Both the position numbers and the translations under genes were made by a program. From Treponema sp. (GTDB taxonomy: Bacteria; Spirochaetota; Spirochaetia; Treponematales; Treponemataceae), in contig JAKSTM010000002.1 of assembly GCA_024402565.1 (NCBI GenBank), forward strand, positions 1 to 64,000: a stretch of 64,000 nucleotides of DNA, written 5' to 3'. How positions within the stretch are numbered: the stretch's first letter is position 1; the number at the start of each line of letters is the position of its first letter. The notes under the pieces were generated by a model, which had not been told where the DNA came from, made no database searches, and was given only the letters and a program-made list of their open reading frames with translations. Positions 31,106-39,982 of the stretch are shown here, piece after piece.

Positions 31106-32710
31106 TTATGAAAGAATTTTACAAACATTTTCTCCGTCCATAGCAGAACTTACAATTCCACCAGCATAACCGCTTCCTTCTCCACAAGGGAAAAGCCCTG
31201 GGAGCTCCGGACATTCCATGGTTTCGGAATCGCGGAGTATGCGGACTGGTGTACTTGTTCGGGTTTCCATAGCAATCATTAAAGCCTGGTCACAAATGAA
31301 ACCTTTCATATTTTTGTCAAAGTTCAAAAATCCCTGACGAAGGCGGTCTGAAATTTGGGAGGGAATCCATTGATCCAGTCGTGAAGATACGATTCCCGGT
31401 GTGTAGCTTGTTTTAGGGAATGATTCAGATGCTTTGTGTGCCATGAAATCTGTCAGCATCTGTGCCGGTGCTTTTTGTCCTTCGCTTGCATTTTTTGCAA
31501 GTTTTTCCAGATGGTCACGGAAGTAAAGTCCGGCAAGGGCAGGACATTTTTCCCGTTCTGCACGTTCAATGAAAACAGGTGGAATATCTTCTGGCCGGGT
31601 TTCAACTACAATTGCGGCATTTGACCAAAGACTGTTTCTTTTTTTGTTGCTCATGCCGTTTACGACGATTTCGTTTGGTCCTGTTTGACTTGGAACTACA
31701 AAACCGCCTGGACACATACAGAAACTGTAAACGCCGCGTTCCTGAACCTGGGTTGTAAGACGGTATTCTGCAGCGCCAAGATTACCAGCCTTTGATGTGC
31801 CGGCTTTTCCGTGATATTGAATTGCATCGATTATTTCTCGTGGGTGTTCAACTCGTACACCTACTGCAAAAGTTTTTGCCTCAAGAGATTTTGGATTGCA
31901 TTTTGCTATCATTTTGTAAATATCGGAAGCACTGTGCCCCGTAGCAAGGACAACTGCGTCACCTGTAAACTCTTTTTCTTCGCCTGTTTTCAGATCAACT
32001 GCATGGACGCCTGAGACTTTGTTTTCTTTTGAAATAAGGTCTGTTACTTTTGTCTGGAAATAAAATTCGCCGCCCAGTTCAATAATTTTGTTTCGCATAT
32101 TTGTAATAATTTGAGGAAGGGCGTCGGTCCCGATATGAGGATGTGCGTCTGTAAGGATTTTTGGATCTGCTCCGAAATTTACAAAAATCTTCAGGATTCT
32201 TGCAATGTTTCCACGCTTGTTACTTCTGGTGTAAAGTTTTCCGTCAGAGAAAGTTCCCGCTCCGCCTTCGCCAAAACAATAATTCGAATTTTCATCAACA
32301 GTTTGCTTTGTTGAAATGGCCGCAATTGAACGTTTTCTGTCAGAAGCTGCTTCTCCACGTTCGATAATCACCGGTTTGATTCCTTTTTCAAGGAGTGTTA
32401 AGGCTCCGAAGAGCCCTGCAGGTCCAGACCCAACAATAACCACCGTTTTGTGTCCGTCTGCATGTTTCCATTCAGGAAGTTTGTCTTCTTTATTTTCCGA
32501 TATATCTTCTTTGATAAAAACGTTATACTTAATGTGAAGTTTAAGTCCGCCGTGACGGGCATCCACCGATTTTTTTTCCTGAATGTATTTCACATCTTCT
32601 TTTTGAAAATCGATGTGCTTAGCGTTTAATTCGCGGAAAATAAATTTTCTGATTAAATCAGCATTGTTTTCCTGTTCCGGTTTTAGAGTGATTGAAACTG
32701 TTGTCTTCAT
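31106..32710 (-). CDS. FAD-dependent dehydrogenase (COG2509-type)
   Basis: The 534-aa flavoprotein has an N-terminal approximately 85-residue domain, then the FAD-binding Rossmann motif VVIVGSGPAGLFGAL and a downstream E in VIIERGEAAS, the GGAGTFSDGKL loop, the VVLATGHSASD motif and the C-terminal FPCGEGSGYAGGIVSSAMDG typical of this family. The substrate is not known. The binding-protein gene follows after a gap of about 80 bp holding its own promoter and operator, so they are separate units. Confidence 0.88.
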   Translation of the reverse strand: MKTTVSITLKPEQENNADLIRKFIFRELNAKHIDFQKEDVKYIQEKKSVDARHGGLKLHIKYNVFIKEDISENKEDKLPEWKHADGHKTVVIVGSGPAGLFGALTLLEKGIKPVIIERGEAASDRKRSIAAISTKQTVDENSNYCFGEGGAGTFSDGKLYTRSNKRGNIARILKIFVNFGADPKILTDAHPHIGTDALPQIITNMRNKIIELGGEFYFQTKVTDLISKENKVSGVHAVDLKTGEEKEFTGDAVVLATGHSASDIYKMIAKCNPKSLEAKTFAVGVRVEHPREIIDAIQYHGKAGTSKAGNLGAAEYRLTTQVQERGVYSFCMCPGGFVVPSQTGPNEIVVNGMSNKKRNSLWSNAAIVVETRPEDIPPVFIERAEREKCPALAGLYFRDHLEKLAKNASEGQKAPAQMLTDFMAHKASESFPKTSYTPGIVSSRLDQWIPSQISDRLRQGFLNFDKNMKGFICDQALMIAMETRTSTPVRILRDSETMECPELPGLFPCGEGSGYAGGIVSSAMDGENVCKILS

Positions 32711-32836
32711 ATGGAAGAGATTATAGCGGATATAGAAAATAAGCGGAATAATGAGCGCATTTTAAAAATCAGCTGTTAAAAATAAGAAAATTTTTAAAAT
32801 AATAACAATTTTTTAGGGGTTTTTATTGTATTTTTT

Positions 32837-32866
32837 TTGAGCGTGAAAATGTTATCCTTATATAGT
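32837..32866 (+). promoter_or_regulatory. Predicted promoter of the RND efflux operon
   Basis: TTGAGC (32837-32842), 18-bp spacer, TATAGT (32861-32866). The predicted start near 32873 leaves about 4 nt before the ATG at 32877, so the transcript would be almost leaderless. Confidence 0.5.
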
Positions 32867-32876
32867 AGGTATATAT

Positions 32877-34157
32877 ATGAAAAAAGGTTTATCGATTATT
32901 ATGATTCTGATGATGGCAGGTTTTGCTTTCGCAGAAGAACTTACTGTTAGTGTTGAACAGGCCGTTGAACTTGCCATGCAAAATAATATTCAGGTTCATC
33001 AGGCAGAAAGGACTCTGGCTGCCAGTGAGCGTTCAAACAAATATTCATGGAATTCTGCCAGTCCAAGTATAAATGCAAGTGCTGGTCTTCAGATTCCTCT
33101 TATGGAAAATGCAATGACAAAGTCGAAAGATATGTCTTTTTCTGTAAGTGGAAGTGCAAGTTTGAGACTTACACCGTCACTATATACTTCAATCCGTTCT
33201 GCAAAATTACAGCTGGAACAGGGGCAGATTACTTATGAAGATGCACTTCGTTCTGTAGAATTGAATGTTCGAAAGATTTTTTATAGCCTTCTTTTGGCAG
33301 ATCAGAATATAGAAAGTCAGAAACGCAGTATGGAAGCTGCAAAACGTCAGTACGAAACAAATCTGGCAAAATATAACCGTGGTCAGCTTTCTGAACTTGA
33401 TTTACTTACAAGTCAGGTGAATTATGAGTCAAAAATGCCTTCACTTGAAAGTCAGGAAAATCAACTTGTTAATAGCATGGAAAGTTTCAAGCAGTTGATT
33501 GGTGTTAATCGTGACATCCAGCTTAAACTGAAAGGAAGTCTTGAAGGCTTTGAGAATTTTAATGAAGATAATGTTGAAATTAATCTTTCAAACATTTCTT
33601 CCATTAAAAAGATAGAAAAACAGATTGAAACTGCAGAAAATCAGCTTCTTGCTACACGTTTCACTGCCTGGGGGCCAAGCTTGAGTGCAAGTTATAGTAT
33701 TGGGGCTGGTCAGACTCTGGCAGATGGACAGGAATTTAAACTTTCCAATCATTCTATTTCTTTAAGTCTGGCAATTCCTCTGGACGGATATTTACCATGG
33801 TCAAATGGTGCTTTAAGTATTGAAAATCAGAAAGATAATCTTTCAACATTAAGAGAAAGTCTTGAAACCCAGAAAACAACTGTTCAGCTTTCAATCGAAA
33901 ATAGTTTGCGTACTATTCGTCAGGCAAAAAGCCAGATGAAGAGTCTTGAAGCAACTGCAAAATTGGCACAGAAAACTTACGATCTTACACAGAATGCATA
34001 TAATCAGGGATCCCGGGATCTGAACTCTCTTCGCAATGCAGAAGACAGTCTCATTTCGGCAAAAACACAGCTCCAGAGTCAGAACTATACTTTAGTAAAT
34101 GCAATTCTGGAACTTGAAAATACACTGGGAGTTCCTTTCGGCACATTAAGTAAATAG
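32877..34157 (+). CDS. TolC-family outer membrane efflux protein
   Basis: The 426-aa protein has a signal peptide (GLSIIMILMMAGFAFA) and the repeated outer membrane efflux architecture: ELAMQNNIQVHQAERTLAAS at the first helix, YETNLAKYNRGQLSELDLLT, and the second-half counterpart YDLTQNAYNQGSRDLNSLRN. It is the first gene of a TolC-adaptor-RND-PII operon and should form the exit channel. Confidence 0.9.
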   Translation: MKKGLSIIMILMMAGFAFAEELTVSVEQAVELAMQNNIQVHQAERTLAASERSNKYSWNSASPSINASAGLQIPLMENAMTKSKDMSFSVSGSASLRLTPSLYTSIRSAKLQLEQGQITYEDALRSVELNVRKIFYSLLLADQNIESQKRSMEAAKRQYETNLAKYNRGQLSELDLLTSQVNYESKMPSLESQENQLVNSMESFKQLIGVNRDIQLKLKGSLEGFENFNEDNVEINLSNISSIKKIEKQIETAENQLLATRFTAWGPSLSASYSIGAGQTLADGQEFKLSNHSISLSLAIPLDGYLPWSNGALSIENQKDNLSTLRESLETQKTTVQLSIENSLRTIRQAKSQMKSLEATAKLAQKTYDLTQNAYNQGSRDLNSLRNAEDSLISAKTQLQSQNYTLVNAILELENTLGVPFGTLSK

Positions 34158-34181
34158 GATACAGAAAAGAGGAATATACAA

Positions 34182-35192
34182 ATGAAAAAAAATCTGAAGA
34201 CTTTAATTATCGTTTTGGTTCTGCTCATTGTAACAGCAGGAATTGTTTTCTTTTTGATGAAAGGAAAAGATAAAAAGAAAGGCGGCTTTGGCGGAGGCTG
34301 GGGCGGCTTTGGTGGTTTTGGCGGAGGTCAGACCTATTCTGTAAAAACATACGAAGCTACAGAATCAGTTCTTCATGATTATGTTATGACAAACGGTGAA
34401 GTTGAATGCATGAACTCAGCCCAGGTTTTCCCTTCAATCGGCGGAAAGGTTGTTGAAGTAAAGGTTTCACTTGGATCAAAAGTTTCAAAAGGTGATGTTA
34501 TTGCAAAAATTGACCCTTCAACAGCAGGAAGCTACTATACACTGTCTTCTGTAACAGCTCCAATTTCTGGAAGTATTCTTCAGGCTCCAAGTAAGGTTGG
34601 AAACCAGGTTGCCGCAAGTACAATTATTACAACAATCGGAGATATTGAAAACCTTCAGTGTACTGCAAAGATTCCTGAACGTTATGTTGCTTCCCTTAAG
34701 CCTGGCCTTAAAGCAGAAGTTACACTGGAAGCTTATCCTGATGTGATTTTTACAGCTAAAGTAAAAAATGTTTCTCCTGTCCTTGATGCTGCAACCCGTA
34801 CAAAATCAGTTGTTCTTGTTTTTGATACGAAAGACGAAAGAATCAATGCCGGTATGTTTGCCCGCGTAAAACTTTATACACTTGATTATGCAGGCGAACT
34901 GGTTGTTCCTGAAAAGGCTCTTGTTACAAATAATGATGACAGATACATCTTTACTGTAAACGATGACGAAACAGTTACAAAGAATATGGTAACTGTTGGA
35001 AAATCAGTAGACGGAATGATTCAGGTTATTACGGGGATTAAAAAAGGAGACAAGGTTGTAAGTGAAGGTATGCTTCAGCTCTTTGACGGTGCAAAAATCC
35101 GTGATATTACAAATGGTATGCCTGCTGATGAAAAGCCTGCTTTTGGAGAAGGAAAGCCTGGAGAAGGATTTCCTGGAAACGGAGGCAGATAA
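34182..35192 (+). CDS. RND efflux periplasmic adaptor
   Basis: The 336-aa membrane fusion protein has an N-terminal helix (LKTLIIVLVLLIVTAGIVFF), an unusual Gly-rich stretch (KKGGFGGGWGGFGGFGGG, about residues 31-49) just outside the membrane, a lipoyl-like domain (GGKVVEVKVSLGSKVSKGDV) without a long hairpin, and a beta-barrel plus membrane-proximal domain. Stop and RND start overlap (TAATG), so the two are translationally coupled. Confidence 0.92.
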   Translation: MKKNLKTLIIVLVLLIVTAGIVFFLMKGKDKKKGGFGGGWGGFGGFGGGQTYSVKTYEATESVLHDYVMTNGEVECMNSAQVFPSIGGKVVEVKVSLGSKVSKGDVIAKIDPSTAGSYYTLSSVTAPISGSILQAPSKVGNQVAASTIITTIGDIENLQCTAKIPERYVASLKPGLKAEVTLEAYPDVIFTAKVKNVSPVLDAATRTKSVVLVFDTKDERINAGMFARVKLYTLDYAGELVVPEKALVTNNDDRYIFTVNDDETVTKNMVTVGKSVDGMIQVITGIKKGDKVVSEGMLQLFDGAKIRDITNGMPADEKPAFGEGKPGEGFPGNGGR

Positions 35193-38100
35193 TGAGTCTT
35201 TCCAGAAAAAATCTTGATCATCCGGTTCTGGTGCTGATTGTTTTTGCAATCCTCTTTGCACTTGGAATCTTTACAATCAGAAATGTTGCTGTAGCACTTA
35301 TGCCTGAAACAGACAATCCGTATCTTTCTGTTTCAACTTCGTACCCGAATGCGGGACCGGAATCTGTCGAAAAAACAGTAACTCAATTAATTGAAGGTTC
35401 GCTGGTTTCTTTAAATAATCTGAAAAAAATTACATCGACAAGTTCCGAAGGAAGCTCCAGTGTTTCTCTGGAATTCAACTATGGAACTGACCTTGATGAA
35501 GCTGTTCAGGATATTCGTGATAAACTTGACCGTGTAAAGCGTATGCTTCCTGACAATGCAGGAACTCCTTCAATCATGCGCTTCAGTACAGATTCAATGC
35601 CAATCATGCGAATCCTCGTTCGAGGAAACCGTTCTGTAAACGACCTTGCCCAGATTGCGGAAGATACAATTACAGATGTTCTTGAACAGGCTGACGGGGT
35701 CGGTGAAGCAAGTGTAATGGGTGGGCGCACAGCTCAGGTAAATGTTGAACTTGAACAGAACCGCATGAGTGCTTACGGCTTTACTGTAAGTCAGGTAATG
35801 GGTGCTTTGGCACGCCAGAATCTGGAGCTTGGTGGCGGTAAAGTTGAGGACGGAAACAAAAACTACGTTGTTCGCACAATGGGTGAGTTTTCTTCCATCG
35901 AAGATATTAATAATGTAATTATCGCAACTGTAAACGGATACCAGGTTCGTCTTCGTGACCTCGGTACTGCAACTATGGGCTATGCAGATTCAAACCGTGA
36001 AGCTTACATCAATGGAGAACCTGGTGTTTATATTTCTGTTACAAAACAGAGTGGTACAAACAGCGTAAACGTTGCCAACGAAGTTTATAAGAAAATTGAT
36101 CAGGTAAAGAGAACTTTACCTTCTGATATGACTCTGGAAATTATTTCAGATGATACAGAACAGATTCGCGATACAATCAGTATTCTGGTTGAGTCTCTTG
36201 TTGAAGGTCTTATTCTTGCCATTATCGTTCTGTTCGTATTCCTTCAGAACTTCAAGAGTACACTGATTATCGGTATTTCTATTCCGCTTTCAGTTGTTAT
36301 TACTCTTTTTGCCATGAGTGTTTTCGGAATTACTTTGAACATGATGACTCTTACCGGTCTGATTCTTGGTATCGGTATGATTGTTGACGCCTCAATCGTT
36401 ATGATTGATAACATTTACGCATACAGGCAACGTGGTGCCAAAGCAAAAATTGCGGCTATTCTTGGTTCCCAGGAAATGGTTTCATCAGTTCTTTCGGGAA
36501 ACCTTACAACAATCTGTGTATTCATTCCGTTCCTTTTCTATATGGCAGACCTTGGTATGATGGGACAGATGTTCAAGGGAATTATTTTTACAATTGTAAT
36601 TGCTTTGCTTTCATCTCTTGCTGTTGCCGTGTTCCTGGTTCCTGTTCTTGCAGGTAAATTCCTGCCTCTTTCAAACAGAGTTGAAAAACCTGTTACAAAT
36701 CCTGTTCTTAAAGCAATTTATGGCTTTTTCGAAATGATTATTCAGGCAATTACAAAGGCTTACAAATGGCTTCTTACTCTCGCAATGAATAATCGTCTGG
36801 TTACTATTGTTGCTTCTGTTTGTCTTCTCATTATTTCTCTGTCACTTATTCCGACTATGCAGATTAATATGGGAGGAGGAGGAGGAGGAGATTCTTCTAT
36901 TACACTGAATCTGAATATGGCTATTGGTACTCCAATGGAAGAGACAAAGGTTCAGATTTTAAAAATGGAAGAAATCTGTAAAAACGAACTTAAAGGCTAC
37001 AAAAATATTTCCACAACTATTGGTGGCGGTCGCGGAAGCGGTGGAACAAACCGTGGAAGCATCGAAATCACTATTGATACAGATGATCCAAAGGCTATGA
37101 CTGCAACAGAAATGCAGAATGTGCTTCGCCCGCACTTTGCAGAATTTGCCGGGGCAAAATGGAACTTCCGTGCGGGCTGGGGCGGCCAGATGTTCGGAAG
37201 CGACTTTAATATTGCGATCCGTTCTGATGACCTGGATGCAGCTATGAATGTTGCAGATCAGATTGCTGATGTAATCAGCGGACTTCCTGAATGTTCGGAA
37301 CCAAATATCAGTCTTGATAAAGGTCTTCCTCAGGTTGAAATTGTGATCGACCGTGAACGTGCTTACCAGTTCGGTGTTGATGTAAATACTGTTGCAAATG
37401 AAATCAAATACGCTATCGACGGTGTTACAGCATCTACTTACAGAAAAAATGGTAGGGATTACAGCATCGTAATCCGTTATCAGCCTGAAGACCGTAAATC
37501 ACTTACAAATCTTGAAAGTATTTATGTGCGCGGAAATGGTGGAATGGTCAGTGTTGCAAACTTTGCAAAAATCGAAAAAGGTCTGGGGCCTGTTTCGATT
37601 TCTCGTGAAAACCGTACACGTATTATTCGTGTTACTGCATCAAACCGTTCAGAATTGAATGCAAATATTGTTGAAGAAAAAATAAAAGAAGGTATAGCAA
37701 ATACATTCATCATTCCAGACGGAGTTACAGTTAGTTACGAAGGTTCTTGGAATGATACTATGAATAATATGAAGCTTTTTGCCGGAATCATTATTATGGC
37801 TATTCTTATGGTATTTGGTGTTATGGCTGCAACTTATGAATCTTTCAAGGCGCCGTTCATCAACCTTCTTACCATTCCGTTCCTGATTATTGGTGTTTTA
37901 ATTCTCTTTAAACTGACTAAAACACCTCTTAGTATTATTTCCATGGTTGGTGTTGTTATGCTGGTTGGTATCGTTGTTAATAACGGTATTATCCTTGTTG
38001 ACTATACAAACTTGCTTCGTGCTCGTGGAATTCCAATGAAAGATGCTTGTATTCAGGCAGGTGTTTCACGTTTAAGACCTGTTCTTATGACTACATTGAC

Positions 38101-38347
38101 AACAATTCTTGGTATGCTTCCAATGTGTTTTGCAACAGAAGGTATGTCGGCTTTCGTTCAGCCAATTGGTATGGCAGTTGTCGGAGGACTTACATCGTCT
38201 ACATTGGTTACTCTTCTGGTTATTCCTGTAGTTTACAGTGTTGTTATGCGTTCTAAAAAAGACAAAATGCAGGTTGTTCTGGCGGAAGTAGAAACTGTTT
38301 CGGAGATAACTGAAACTGAAACTAAAATTGAAAACGGAGGAGAGTAA
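35192..38347 (+). CDS. RND-family efflux transporter (AcrB/MdtB-like)
   Basis: The 1051-aa protein has 12 transmembrane helices in the RND layout: helix 1 at residues about 10-30, a large periplasmic loop (ALMPETDNPYLSVSTSYPNA start), helices 2-6 with GIGMIVDASIVMIDNI (the proton-relay Asp of helix 4), a second periplasmic loop and helices 8-12 with LVGIVVNNGIILVDYTNLL. A GGGGGGDSS run lies near residue 565. Hydrophobe/amphiphile exporters of this class push drugs or lipids from the periplasm using the proton gradient. The substrate is unknown. Confidence 0.95.
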   Translation: MSLSRKNLDHPVLVLIVFAILFALGIFTIRNVAVALMPETDNPYLSVSTSYPNAGPESVEKTVTQLIEGSLVSLNNLKKITSTSSEGSSSVSLEFNYGTDLDEAVQDIRDKLDRVKRMLPDNAGTPSIMRFSTDSMPIMRILVRGNRSVNDLAQIAEDTITDVLEQADGVGEASVMGGRTAQVNVELEQNRMSAYGFTVSQVMGALARQNLELGGGKVEDGNKNYVVRTMGEFSSIEDINNVIIATVNGYQVRLRDLGTATMGYADSNREAYINGEPGVYISVTKQSGTNSVNVANEVYKKIDQVKRTLPSDMTLEIISDDTEQIRDTISILVESLVEGLILAIIVLFVFLQNFKSTLIIGISIPLSVVITLFAMSVFGITLNMMTLTGLILGIGMIVDASIVMIDNIYAYRQRGAKAKIAAILGSQEMVSSVLSGNLTTICVFIPFLFYMADLGMMGQMFKGIIFTIVIALLSSLAVAVFLVPVLAGKFLPLSNRVEKPVTNPVLKAIYGFFEMIIQAITKAYKWLLTLAMNNRLVTIVASVCLLIISLSLIPTMQINMGGGGGGDSSITLNLNMAIGTPMEETKVQILKMEEICKNELKGYKNISTTIGGGRGSGGTNRGSIEITIDTDDPKAMTATEMQNVLRPHFAEFAGAKWNFRAGWGGQMFGSDFNIAIRSDDLDAAMNVADQIADVISGLPECSEPNISLDKGLPQVEIVIDRERAYQFGVDVNTVANEIKYAIDGVTASTYRKNGRDYSIVIRYQPEDRKSLTNLESIYVRGNGGMVSVANFAKIEKGLGPVSISRENRTRIIRVTASNRSELNANIVEEKIKEGIANTFIIPDGVTVSYEGSWNDTMNNMKLFAGIIIMAILMVFGVMAATYESFKAPFINLLTIPFLIIGVLILFKLTKTPLSIISMVGVVMLVGIVVNNGIILVDYTNLLRARGIPMKDACIQAGVSRLRPVLMTTLTTILGMLPMCFATEGMSAFVQPIGMAVVGGLTSSTLVTLLVIPVVYSVVMRSKKDKMQVVLAEVETVSEITETETKIENGGE

Positions 38348-38349
38348 TT

Positions 38350-38637
38350 ATGGTTAGGGTAGAAATCATTGCAAATCAGTCTGTAGAAGATGATATTGTA
38401 GAAAGAATTGAAAATGAACTTCCAGAACTGGAATATACAATTCTTCCGGGAGTTCACGGGAAAGGAAAATCATCTCACAAATTAGGAAACAATATTTGGC
38501 CGGAAGAAAATTTTCTTCTGTTTGCTTATACGGATGACGAAAATGCAGCAAAACTTAAAGAAATAGTGGAAGCTGTAAAACTCCGTTTCCCACGTGAAGG
38601 AATTTCGATTTTTGCAGTTCCTTCTTGTGAAATATAG
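38350..38637 (+). CDS. P-II-like small protein (PG0059-type)
   Basis: The 95-aa protein (MVRVEIIANQSVEDDIVERI ... PREGISIFAVPSCEI) has the beta-alpha-beta ferredoxin-like pattern of P-II-type proteins and resembles the PG0059 family found behind RND pumps in Treponema and Bacteroidetes. It follows the RND stop after 2 bp with a GGAGGAG ribosome-binding site. The T-loop position carries GVHGKGKSSHKLGNNIW, which could bind a metal or nucleotide. Its role in the efflux operon is unknown; modulation of the pump is inference. Confidence 0.75.
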   Translation: MVRVEIIANQSVEDDIVERIENELPELEYTILPGVHGKGKSSHKLGNNIWPEENFLLFAYTDDENAAKLKEIVEAVKLRFPREGISIFAVPSCEI

Positions 38638-38770
38638 GGGTCAAAAAGGAATTCAAAAGGAAATAACGTAGAAAACTGAAAAACGGGCCGCATCAAAAAC
38701 TAACGTTAGGGAACAACATGTGCGTTAGAAACTATTAAGACTAAAGAAATGGCACGCTTGCTAGAAAAAT

Positions 38771-38879
38771 CGAAAACGGGACGCAGCGAATCGTGACAAA
38801 GCGGCATCCCGCAGTGAGCTTGCGAACGAGGACTTATGCCGCTACTGGCACGAATTCGCGTTGCTGGGCCCCGTTTTCG
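38771..38879 (+). repeat. Structured repeat element, copy 2
   Basis: The element has outer stem CGAAAACGGG (38771-38780) with CCCGTTTTCG (38870-38879), middle arms GCAGCGAATCGTG and CACGAATTCGCGTTGC with small bulges, and inner stem AGCGGCAT with ATGCCGCT. It aligns with the minus strand of 28601-28716. It fills the middle of the 388-bp gap between the P-II-like gene and rpsL. Before it (38640-38770) I see only a CTAACG/CGTTAG inverted repeat and no gene. Confidence 0.8.
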
Positions 38880-38979
38880 AAGGTTTTATATGAAATCAAG
38901 TACTATTTCTTTGTATTTTAATCATGAATTCCCTTGAATTCATTTTTGAAATTCTATAAACTTATTAAACTATCTAGTT

Positions 38980-39005
38980 TATACTTTCCGGGGTGCTGAC
39001 CGGAA
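38980..39005 (+). promoter_or_regulatory. rpsL -10 box and leader hairpin
   Basis: TATACT (38980-38985) is a good -10; the -35 is weak. Directly after it TTCCGG (38986-38991) and CCGGAA (39000-39005) form a perfect stem with an 8-nt loop, before the AGGAGA ribosome-binding site. The hairpin may be a regulatory leader or stabilise the 5' end. Confidence 0.5.
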
Positions 39006-39025
39006 TTAAAATAGGAGAATAGGCG

Positions 39026-39400
39026 ATGCCTACAATTAATCAGTTAATCCGTCAGGGTCGTAAATCTGCAGCTAACAGAACAAAAGCTCCCGCACTTGAA
39101 GCCTGTCCGCAGAAACGTGGCGTTTGTACACGTGTAATGACTCAGACACCTAAAAAACCGAACTCAGCTCTTCGTAAGATTGCTCGTGTTCGCCTTTCAA
39201 ATGGTACAGAAGTAACAGCTTACATTCCTGGTATTGGACACAACCTCCAGGAACACTCAGTTGTATTGGTTCGTGGTGGACGTGTAAAGGACCTTCCTGG
39301 TGTACGCTACCATATCATCCGTGGTGCAAAAGATGCTCTTGGTGTAGAAGATCGCAAACGTGGTCGTTCTAAGTACGGTGCTAAGAGACCTAAGGCATAA
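39026..39400 (+). CDS. rpsL: 30S ribosomal protein S12
   Basis: The 124-aa protein matches S12 throughout: [63 protein letters not shown]12 sits at the decoding centre. Lys in the TPKKPNS motif (site of streptomycin resistance mutations) is present. It is followed after 15 bp by rpsG. No rpoBC lies upstream and no fusA or tuf downstream, unlike the classical str operon. Confidence 0.99.
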   Translation: MPTINQLIRQGRKSAANRTKAPALEACPQKRGVCTRVMTQTPKKPNSALRKIARVRLSNGTEVTAYIPGIGHNLQEHSVVLVRGGRVKDLPGVRYHIIRGAKDALGVEDRKRGRSKYGAKRPKA

Positions 39401-39415
39401 TAGAGGAGGATTAAG

Positions 39416-39886
39416 ATGGGAAGACACAAGAAATCAATTAATCGTCCGCTGATGCCGGATGTAAAATACAACTCAAAAGTTGTTTCAAAGTTTGTTTGCC
39501 GTATGATGCTCGATGGTAAAAAAGAAACTTGTACAAAGATCATCTACGAAGCTATGGACAAACTTCAGGCTAAGACAGAAAAAGATCCACTGGAAGTTCT
39601 TCTTAAGGCTCTGGAAAATGTAAAACCAATGGTTGAAGTTAAATCTCGCCGCGTTGGTGGTGCTACATACCAGGTTCCAGTAGAAATCCGTGATTCACGT
39701 CGCGAAGCTCTTGCTATGCGCTGGATCATCGATGCTGCACGTAACCGCTCAGGTCACGGAATGGCCGATACTCTCGCTTCTGAACTTTTGGATGCTTACA
39801 ACAACACAGGTACAGCTTACAAGAAGAGAGAAGATACACACAGAATGGCTGAAGCTAACAAAGCTTTCGCTCATTTCAGATGGTAG
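39416..39886 (+). CDS. rpsG: 30S ribosomal protein S7
   Basis: The 156-aa protein is a standard-length S7 ([80 protein letters not shown]). S7 starts assembly of the 30S head. GAGGA precedes its ATG. A strong terminator follows at 39919, so the unit is just rpsL-rpsG. Confidence 0.99.
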   Translation: MGRHKKSINRPLMPDVKYNSKVVSKFVCRMMLDGKKETCTKIIYEAMDKLQAKTEKDPLEVLLKALENVKPMVEVKSRRVGGATYQVPVEIRDSRREALAMRWIIDAARNRSGHGMADTLASELLDAYNNTGTAYKKREDTHRMAEANKAFAHFRW

Positions 39887-39918
39887 TTTAAGCCTTATGG
39901 CTGCATAACTATTATAAG

Positions 39919-39946
39919 CGCTCCGGTTTCCGGAGCGTTTTTTTTT
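39919..39946 (+). terminator. Intrinsic terminator of rpsL-rpsG
   Basis: CGCTCCGG (39919-39926) and CCGGAGCG (39930-39937) form a perfect stem with loop TTT, followed by nine T residues. Confidence 0.95.
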
Positions 39947-39982
39947 GTATAAATAAAAATTGCAATTCGATAAAATGATGTT

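Noticed and set aside
38640..39025. Possible missed gene or tRNA in the gap before rpsL
   Set aside because: All frames are broken by stops, no start with a ribosome-binding site is found, and the folded part is the structured repeat, not a cloverleaf.
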